From CAZEER01 sp964511215 (lineage in GTDB: Bacteria; Fidelibacterota; Marinisomatia; Marinisomatales; UBA1611), in the NCBI GenBank assembly GCA_964511215.1, contig CAZEER010000065.1, positions 1 to 12,731 on the forward strand: 12,731 nucleotides of DNA, read 5' to 3'. Shown piece after piece: positions 7,849 through 12,731 of the stretch. A program made the translations under genes and the position numbers. The notes beneath the pieces are model-generated. The model worked only from the letters and a program-made list of their open reading frames with translations, had not been told where the DNA came from and made no database searches. Each line of letters opens with the position of its first letter. Position 1 is the first letter of the stretch.

Positions 7849-9002
7849 GACCGTTTTCTTTTAGGATCAAAAAATGGTGTTTTAACAACTTTAGCTTTCG
7901 TTAGTTTTCTAAAATGCTCGATTTTTAATTCAAAATCAAGGGCTGTCCCTATCATTGAATAGTTACTTTTTACATGGGCTAGTGCAATATAACGCTTTAA
8001 AATAGGAGACCAGGCACCACTAGTGGCATATCCTACTTGTTGGTGGTTATAATATAATGGTGTGCTTGTACGCCAAGCGGTAGAGGGAAGCCCAGGAGCT
8101 AGACCAACCTCTCTATAATGTTTTTCCAATTGATCCCACTTTATTTCTATACCAATAAACTCCCATTCAGGACCTTTGACAAGTTCTTTTTCCAATGCAT
8201 TTTTCCCAATAAAGTTATCTTTTTTCATTTTAACTGCCCATCCCAATCCTAATTCAAAAGGAGATGATTTTCTAGATTCTATAATAGCATGGCGTGAGGA
8301 AATGTAATCTACATCCAATAAAATTAGACCAGCCTCTATACGAGCGATATCCAAAGCATGTAGTCCAGTCGGAGTGATACCAAATGGTTTACCTTGTTCT
8401 AAAAGAATATCCCAAACAGTCAAAGCATCTTGAGGGTCGATCCAAATTTCATAACCTAAGTCACCTGTATAACCGGTACGGGAAATAGAGACAGAGCAAT
8501 CACCGATGCTAGTATTCATCATCCAAAAAAACTTCAGGCGGTCTAAAGAATCTTTGGCAATCGCATTTAATATTTTACGTGAATTTGGTCCTTGTAACGC
8601 CAAGGCTGCCGTATTATTTGAATCATCATTAACGGCCAAATCCAGTCCCAGGGCATTGTATTCTAACCATTCTAAATTTGGTTCTGCGCTGGTAATTCTA
8701 AATTTTTTCTCTGATAACCTTTGCACTGTCCCATCATCAATAACTTTACCATTTTCATCGCACCATGGTGTGTACATTACTTGCCCAACTTTACAAATAT
8801 TAATATTTCTTGTTACTAATTGATTGAGAAACACTTGGGCATCAGGGCCTTCAATAATGTATTTATATAAAGGCGTTATATCTAAGAGAGCAGATTTAGT
8901 CCGAATAGCAAAATATTCATTCTCATGGGTAAGTTCATAATTTGTAGCGGATAAATACCCAGACCAACGTCTCCATTCCTGAGATTCATTTAATTTAGAT
9001 GT
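7836..9002 (-). CDS. GcvT-family aminomethyltransferase (tetrahydrofolate-dependent), N terminus lost in gap
   Basis: 388 residues are visible; coding runs openly into the gap at 9003. The family moves one-carbon units from amines to tetrahydrofolate. Recognisable pieces, in order, are EWRRWSGYLSATNYELTHE, ALLDITPLYKYIIEGPDA, LALQGPNSRKIL, RTGYTGDLGYEIWI, GLHALDIARIEAGL and LGWAVKMKKDNFIGKNAL. It resembles the GcvT-like proteins and domains linked to dimethylglycine/sarcosine oxidation more than the glycine cleavage T protein, since no gcvH or gcvP is present. A GTG at 8834 is not the start, because clear family sequence continues upstream; probably only about ten residues are missing. It leads a block of overlapping genes with two flavoproteins, which suggests FAD-driven demethylation with methylene-THF as product (inference). 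Confidence 0.87.
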   Translation of the reverse strand, partial: TSKLNESQEWRRWSGYLSATNYELTHENEYFAIRTKSALLDITPLYKYIIEGPDAQVFLNQLVTRNINICKVGQVMYTPWCDENGKVIDDGTVQRLSEKKFRITSAEPNLEWLEYNALGLDLAVNDDSNNTAALALQGPNSRKILNAIAKDSLDRLKFFWMMNTSIGDCSVSISRTGYTGDLGYEIWIDPQDALTVWDILLEQGKPFGITPTGLHALDIARIEAGLILLDVDYISSRHAIIESRKSSPFELGLGWAVKMKKDNFIGKNALEKELVKGPEWEFIGIEIKWDQLEKHYREVGLAPGLPSTAWRTSTPLYYNHQQVGYATSGAWSPILKRYIALAHVKSNYSMIGTALDFELKIEHFRKLTKAKVVKTPFFDPKRKRSCPE

Positions 9003-9102
9003 NNNNNNNNNNNNNNNNNNNNNNNNNNNNNNNNNNNNNNNNNNNNNNNNNNNNNNNNNNNNNNNNNNNNNNNNNNNNNNNNNNNNNNNNNNNNNNNNNN
9101 NN
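9003..9102. other. Assembly gap of 100 N between hydrolase and GcvT-like genes
   Basis: Exactly 100 N. From the usual extents of both families the real gap should hold the last 45-55 codons of the dimethylargininase-like gene, including its catalytic cysteine, plus the first ten or so codons of the GcvT-like gene. It is therefore probably longer than 100 nt. Whether a promoter separates the two genes cannot be seen. Confidence 0.95.
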
Positions 9103-9822
9103 TGCTAAAACATTGCAACCCATAGAATCATATTCTGCATCAGAGACTTCAATAAGTTGAATTTTTCGATCCAGAAGATATTTTCTGAATGGTACAGGAA
9201 GCAACCTAGAATAAACTAAAAATAGATTGTGATCTATTGGAGAAATGTTACTCATAAGATGGAGGCAATCACTTGAACCATTCCAGTGAGGCAACGGTAC
9301 TGGAATCACATTATCTACCAGATCACCTAAAAGTGTTCGGAATTGTGTAATTCCTTCTGTATTAGATCTATATCCTTCACCAACGGCTACGGTTTTTTGA
9401 TCAATCCAGACGACATCACCGCCTTCTAGTATCCCAGGGTATTCAATTTGACCTAATATTGGCACATTAATAGATTCAAAATATTTTCTTATTGTATTGG
9501 GTTCTTGGGATCGTGCTTTTTTCCCCATATTACATATAATGGCTCCGCCGTTTGATATAATACATGGATCATGTGTATAGATAGAATCTAGAGATGTTGA
9601 TTTATCAGCAGGTAAAAAGTGAATTTCTGGTCCAAATGATTTAATCAATTTTAAAAATTTGTCATAATCTGCGCACGCTTTTTCATAGTCTGGAATGCTC
9701 GAATAATTTAATTGATTAGTTTCCTTATTAATTTTAGCTTGATTAATAAACGCATCTTTTGGATGTTTAAGTAATATGCGTTTAATAGGGCTGACCATGT
9801 CTTGGCAGCTAAGTTGAATCAT
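9103..9822 (-). CDS. Dimethylargininase/amidinotransferase-family hydrolase, C terminus lost in gap
   Basis: 240 residues are visible, running into the gap. The protein has the alpha/beta propeller fold of guanidino-modifying enzymes (COG1834). Motifs are THDPCI, the PGILEGGDVVW block with the substrate-binding acidic pair, SDCLHLM with the catalytic histidine, and DSMGCNVLA near the visible end. The nucleophilic cysteine normally lies about 50 residues further, in a GGxxC segment, and falls in the missing part. Cytoplasmic; possible reactions are hydrolysis of methylated arginine to citrulline plus methylamine, or a related guanidine or amidine substrate. The start at ATG 9822 lies 3 nt after the queF stop; Met9 is an alternative. 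It is linked to the queuosine genes by spacing and to methylamine-type genes by its neighbours on the other side. Confidence 0.82.
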
Positions 9823-9825
9823 GAT

Positions 9826-10215
9826 TTAGTCCAAGGAACCTTCAACACACGTAGTCTGGAATCCACCGCGTATATTATATAAGGTTGTGACCATTAATTT
9901 ATCGGTATTTAATACTGATTTTAGATCAGAATAAATCCGTTTGGTTACAGCTTCTTGGTAGATTCCAACATTTCTAAAGCTGACAAAGTAATATTTGAGA
10001 GATTTCAATTCGACACACTTACCACCAAAAGGATGATATTCAATTTTTACATAGGCTATATCAGGTAGTCCGCTGAAAGGACAGACCGCACTAAACTCAT
10101 CTGTCTCAGTTTTTATATATTGGTCTGGACTATCAAAGTCAAATACTTCTAATAAATTTGGATTAATATGAGATGTATCTAGATATTCAAATGTTTTTCC
10201 TTCTGCCTTTGCCAA
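9826..10215 (-). CDS. queF: NADPH-dependent 7-cyano-7-deazaguanine (preQ0) reductase
   Basis: This 129-residue protein is a short, single-domain QueF that reduces the nitrile of preQ0 to the aminomethyl of preQ1. It shows the catalytic C45 in SAVCPFSGLPD with Asp52, the signature ELKSLKYYF (69-77), SFRNVGIYQE with Glu89, and RGGFQTT near the end. The residue before Glu89 is Gln, where the Bacillus subtilis enzyme has His; this may be normal in this branch. The start is TTG at 10215, chosen because AAAGGAG, embedded in the last codons of queD, lies 6 nt upstream and no ATG fits. It begins 1 nt after the queD stop, so its translation is probably tied to queD. Confidence 0.93.
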   Translation of the reverse strand: MAKAEGKTFEYLDTSHINPNLLEVFDFDSPDQYIKTETDEFSAVCPFSGLPDIAYVKIEYHPFGGKCVELKSLKYYFVSFRNVGIYQEAVTKRIYSDLKSVLNTDKLMVTTLYNIRGGFQTTCVEGSLD

Positions 10216-10216
10216 T

Positions 10217-10573
10217 TTATTCTCCTTTATAGATGCAACCTGTCAGTTCAGTTTCTTTTATTTCTATTTGTTTCAAATCTGGTAATATTTTGAAGAGTTT
10301 ATTCCAAATCCAACTACATAAATTTTCACTTGATGGATTTTCCAACCCGTCAATATCATTTAAATAGGAATGGTCTAATAAATTATGAATGGGATTAAAA
10401 GCATTATCAATATCTCCAAAGTCCATGACAAACCCAGTAGTTTTTTGGATATTACCACTAACGGTAACTGTAATCTTAAATGAATGACCATGTACATTTT
10501 TACATGGATGGTCATCTGGCAGATTTGGTAATTTTCGTGCAGCTTCAATTGTAAATGTTTTATAGACTTCCAT
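10217..10573 (-). CDS. queD: 6-carboxy-5,6,7,8-tetrahydropterin synthase, with Arg at a zinc-ligand position
   Basis: This 118-residue protein of the pterin synthase T-fold converts dihydroneopterin triphosphate to 6-carboxytetrahydropterin, the first dedicated step to 7-deazaguanine. It aligns closely with Escherichia coli QueD: catalytic Cys24 in DDHPC, zinc histidines 28 and 30 in VHGHSF, LDHSYLND with His68, NPSSENL, and KETELTGCIY with Glu107. The third zinc ligand, His16 in E. coli (EAAH), is Arg13 here (EAAR, codon CGA). All other key positions are intact, so this looks like natural divergence or a possible activity change, not decay. It starts at ATG 10573, 8 nt after the queE stop, without a clear Shine-Dalgarno site. 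Confidence 0.93.
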   Translation of the reverse strand: MEVYKTFTIEAARKLPNLPDDHPCKNVHGHSFKITVTVSGNIQKTTGFVMDFGDIDNAFNPIHNLLDHSYLNDIDGLENPSSENLCSWIWNKLFKILPDLKQIEIKETELTGCIYKGE

Positions 10574-10581
10574 GATTTGAG

Positions 10582-11211
10582 TTAAGGAATTCCCATGATT
10601 TTATGTGTCTGAAGACTAAGTCTCCATTGGGGATTTTTCATAATAAATTCTTCAGATTTTTTAATATTTTCTTCTTGTTTTGGACCATCCATAGGCTGAA
10701 TGAAAAAATAATCAAAGTTTAACTTTTCATGTTTTTTAGGATTGATTCCACATTGAGGGTATACAATTTTTAATTCATTCCCATTTTTTAAAATAAAATC
10801 GGCATTTGATTTTGGACTCACACATATCCAATCAATTCCATCAGGTGGGAGTTTTGTGCCATTAGTTTCGATCCCAATTTCAAAGCCTGCGTCATGGATT
10901 ATTGATATAAGTTTGCTATCTAATTGAAGTAAAGGTTCACCACCTGTACATATTACATATGGTGTATCTGATTGACCACTTGGCCATAGACTTTTTATAA
11001 TTTCTATTATTTCACTTTCCGTGTATCTTCCACCACTTGGGCCATCTGTCCCCCAAAAATCTGTATCACACCAGTAACAGATTGCGTTACTTCGATCTTT
11101 TTCAAGTCCTGTCCATAGATTACACCCTGTAAAACGAATAAACACAGCATGCCTGCCAGTATAGTATCCTTCTCCTTGGATGGTGTAATATATTTCTTTT
11201 ACATTATACAT
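10582..11211 (-). CDS. queE: 7-carboxy-7-deazaguanine synthase (radical SAM)
   Basis: This 209-residue protein rearranges 6-carboxytetrahydropterin to 7-carboxy-7-deazaguanine using S-adenosylmethionine and a [4Fe-4S] cluster. The cluster motif is the unusual QueE type C30-X14-C45-X2-C48 (GCNLWTG ... CYWCDTDF) rather than CX3CX2C. It also has YTIQGEG at the N terminus, GTDGPSGG, and CTGGEPLLQ (residues 88-96), the SAM-binding GGE segment, followed by IETNGT. The length is at the compact end for this insert-bearing subtype. ATG 11211 overlaps the queC stop by one base (TAATG), consistent with coupled translation. Confidence 0.95.
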   Translation of the reverse strand: MYNVKEIYYTIQGEGYYTGRHAVFIRFTGCNLWTGLEKDRSNAICYWCDTDFWGTDGPSGGRYTESEIIEIIKSLWPSGQSDTPYVICTGGEPLLQLDSKLISIIHDAGFEIGIETNGTKLPPDGIDWICVSPKSNADFILKNGNELKIVYPQCGINPKKHEKLNFDYFFIQPMDGPKQEENIKKSEEFIMKNPQWRLSLQTHKIMGIP

Positions 11212-11897
11212 TATTTACTAGAATAGGATAAGGGGTCTGATTGCTTCGCTTCCTTGAAACCTTTTAATCTTAAGTAGCAGGCATCACAATGTCCACAGGG
11301 ATTACCATTTTTAGAAGGATCGTAACAGCTAGATGTAAGACTGTAGTCTATTCCTAATTTTGAACCAGCAAGTATAATTTCGGCTTTAGTCATTTGGATG
11401 AGCGGAGTGTGAATTTGAAATGTGAATCCTGAGACACTGGCTTTTGTTGCCAAATTGGACATTTTTTCGAAAGCTGTAATATATTCTGGTCTGCAATCAG
11501 GATACCCACTGTAGTCCAGTGCATTTACACCTATAAATATATTAAATGCATCTAAAGTTTCTGCCCATGCTAATGCTAGCGAAAGGAAAATAGTATTTCT
11601 TGCTGGTACATAAGTAACAGGTATATCTCTCATATTAGACTCATTTCTATCTTTCGGTATAGGTCTTTGATCTGTAAGTGCTGAACCTCCGAACTGGGCT
11701 AAGTCTATATCAATCATTCTATGATTTTTAACATTAAAGAAATCAATGATTTTTTTTGCAGATTGCAATTCAAAATCATGATGTTGTCCATAATTAACAG
11801 TTAAGGTGTTTAACCTATAACCTTGACTTTTTGCAATTGCAAGACAGGTTGTGGAATCAAGACCCCCAGAAAGAAGTATAACAGCATTAGTACTCAT
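11211..11897 (-). CDS. queC: 7-cyano-7-deazaguanine (preQ0) synthase
   Basis: This 228-residue ATP-dependent enzyme converts 7-carboxy-7-deazaguanine and ammonia to preQ0. Evidence is the PP-loop SGGLDS (10-15), LTVNYGQHH, VPARNTIFLSLALAWAE and DCRPEYITAFE. The C-terminal zinc site is C191, C201, C204 and C207 in the CYDPSKNGNPCGHCDAC segment. It is the first of the four que genes in transcription order, 40 nt after the stop of the carboxypeptidase-like gene, so it may be read from that upstream gene or from its own promoter. A TATAAT hexamer sits in that gap at 11936-11931 without a matching -35 box. The folE, queA and tgt genes are not in the window. Confidence 0.96.
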   Translation of the reverse strand: MSTNAVILLSGGLDSTTCLAIAKSQGYRLNTLTVNYGQHHDFELQSAKKIIDFFNVKNHRMIDIDLAQFGGSALTDQRPIPKDRNESNMRDIPVTYVPARNTIFLSLALAWAETLDAFNIFIGVNALDYSGYPDCRPEYITAFEKMSNLATKASVSGFTFQIHTPLIQMTKAEIILAGSKLGIDYSLTSSCYDPSKNGNPCGHCDACYLRLKGFKEAKQSDPLSYSSK

Positions 11898-11937
11898 TAG
11901 ATGACAGTATCACAAGATTGAAGCATTCTTATTATAT

Positions 11938-12731
11938 TTAATATGTTACAAAAAACACGGCATTTCCAAATAGTACTTTACTATTATACCAGAAGGAACG
12001 GAATAATGGATTATCTGCAATATAAATGATTCTGCCCTTTTTAATATCTTGAACACCAAAAATTAAATTATTATTTATTTTTTTCTTTATTCGATTGCCC
12101 ATGAATCCTGCAATATGGGAATTTGAATTATTTAATATTCCTACGTTCCATCCTTTTGGTAATAATGGATACAATTTTTTCTCGAGTTTAAGATTAAAAT
12201 AGATTTCATCATAACCAAATGCTAGTGGATGAGAATTATCCATTTCTATTTTTACTATACTACCATAAGCTGAATCGATCAATCGTTTTCTTTTTCTATT
12301 ACCATACTTTTTGTTTCGATCACTTAACTTTTCTTTTTCAGCGACTTTTTTTGCTTCCTTTTTTGCAGTTTCTGATTCGTATTTTACCAGTCCATAACCT
12401 TTTTGATCGACAAATTTTTCCATTGCAGAACCAATAATAATCATTCGTCCACCATTTTGAACCCATTTTAATAATTGAGGGGGAGGAGATGCTTTGATTA
12501 ATAAAGATGCTCCCGTTTCTTTCTTTACTTGAGCATTTGGGGGTATTTCTGTTTTCAGAAAACTATAACTACCGTTTGGAAGGATTAATACATCTAATTT
12601 ATCAAAAGGTATTGATTTGAAATCAGATGTATTAAAAACTGAAATTGGAAAATGTATTTGTTGTTCAAAAAAATGCCAGATTTCTCCAAAATTATTACTT
12701 GATATTCCATCACCTGCTAGGACACCAACTC
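11938..12731 (-). CDS. M14 zinc carboxypeptidase-like protein, C-terminal region (partial)
   Basis: 264 residues are visible; the gene enters from the right edge and stops at TAA 11938-11940. The peptide begins VGVLAGDGISSNNFGEIWHF, continues through LDVLILPNG and LLKWVQNGGRMIIIGSA, and ends with IYIADNPLFRSFWYNSK and LFGNAVFF. This is the class I glutamine-amidotransferase-like domain that forms the C-terminal half of large M14 metallocarboxypeptidases common in Bacteroidota and related phyla; such proteins are usually exported. A lysine-rich stretch (KKEAKKVAEKEK) and DNSHPLAFGY are typical internal features. The zinc-binding peptidase domain itself is outside the window. An internal ATG at 12444 is not the start, since homologous sequence continues upstream. 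A functional link to the que genes is not suggested. Confidence 0.78.
   Translation of the reverse strand, partial: VGVLAGDGISSNNFGEIWHFFEQQIHFPISVFNTSDFKSIPFDKLDVLILPNGSYSFLKTEIPPNAQVKKETGASLLIKASPPPQLLKWVQNGGRMIIIGSAMEKFVDQKGYGLVKYESETAKKEAKKVAEKEKLSDRNKKYGNRKRKRLIDSAYGSIVKIEMDNSHPLAFGYDEIYFNLKLEKKLYPLLPKGWNVGILNNSNSHIAGFMGNRIKKKINNNLIFGVQDIKKGRIIYIADNPLFRSFWYNSKVLFGNAVFFVTY

Noticed and set aside
8832..8834. GTG as start of the GcvT-like gene
   Set aside because: The frame stays open to the gap at 9003, and the upstream residues (EWRRWSGYLSATNYELTHE and onward) are clear family sequence.
9106..9135. Cysteine in DSMGCNVLA as the catalytic residue of the hydrolase
   Set aside because: In this family that position is a structural GxNVLA segment; the nucleophile sits about 50 residues later, in the unsequenced part.
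11931..11936. Perfect TATAAT on the minus strand in the gap before queC
   Set aside because: No reasonable -35 sequence lies 16-18 nt upstream, and such hexamers are expected by chance in DNA this AT-rich.
12442..12444. ATG as start of a separate 168-residue gene at the right end
   Set aside because: The frame continues upstream to the window edge with sequence typical of the same amidotransferase-like domain.

Overview
The window is about 12.7 kb of AT-rich bacterial DNA from a draft scaffold; two runs of exactly 100 N (5424-5523 and 9003-9102) are placeholder gaps, each lying inside coding sequence. Taxonomy is an inference. Few genes have a Shine-Dalgarno site, TANNTTTG promoter-like motifs sit before the plus-strand genes, and the right end holds an M14 carboxypeptidase tail with an amidotransferase-like domain. 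This fits a member of the Fibrobacterota-Chlorobiota-Bacteroidota group, perhaps a marine lineage such as Marinimicrobia. I could not test this.

Left part, plus strand (1-2518): the tail of an acetamidase/formamidase-type gene, a stand-alone corrinoid (B12) protein of the MttC/MtbC type, and a RACE-type [2Fe-2S] activator that reduces inactive corrinoid. Converging on these, with 1 nt between stop codons, is a minus-strand block (9002 down to 2520): GcvT-like aminomethyltransferase, two tandem phytoene-desaturase/PYROXD2-type flavoproteins, an MttB-family methyltransferase without pyrrolysine, and a stand-alone homocysteine S-methyltransferase. Within this block the first four genes overlap by 13, 4 and 1 nt, so they are probably made together.

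Right part, minus strand (11897 down to 9103): queC-queE-queD-queF, the four preQ1 (queuosine precursor) genes after GTP cyclohydrolase I, followed at 3 nt by a dimethylargininase-family hydrolase whose 3' end is lost in the second gap. At the right edge is the C-terminal part of an M14 metallocarboxypeptidase-like protein.

Working model (inference): MttB-like enzyme, corrinoid protein, RACE and homocysteine methyltransferase form a corrinoid methyl-transfer system that moves a methyl group from a methylated amine to homocysteine. It resembles methionine synthase split into pieces with a different methyl donor. The GcvT-like protein and flavoproteins could remove further methyl groups oxidatively onto tetrahydrofolate. 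The most notable single-residue oddity is QueD, where the first of three zinc-binding histidines is arginine.
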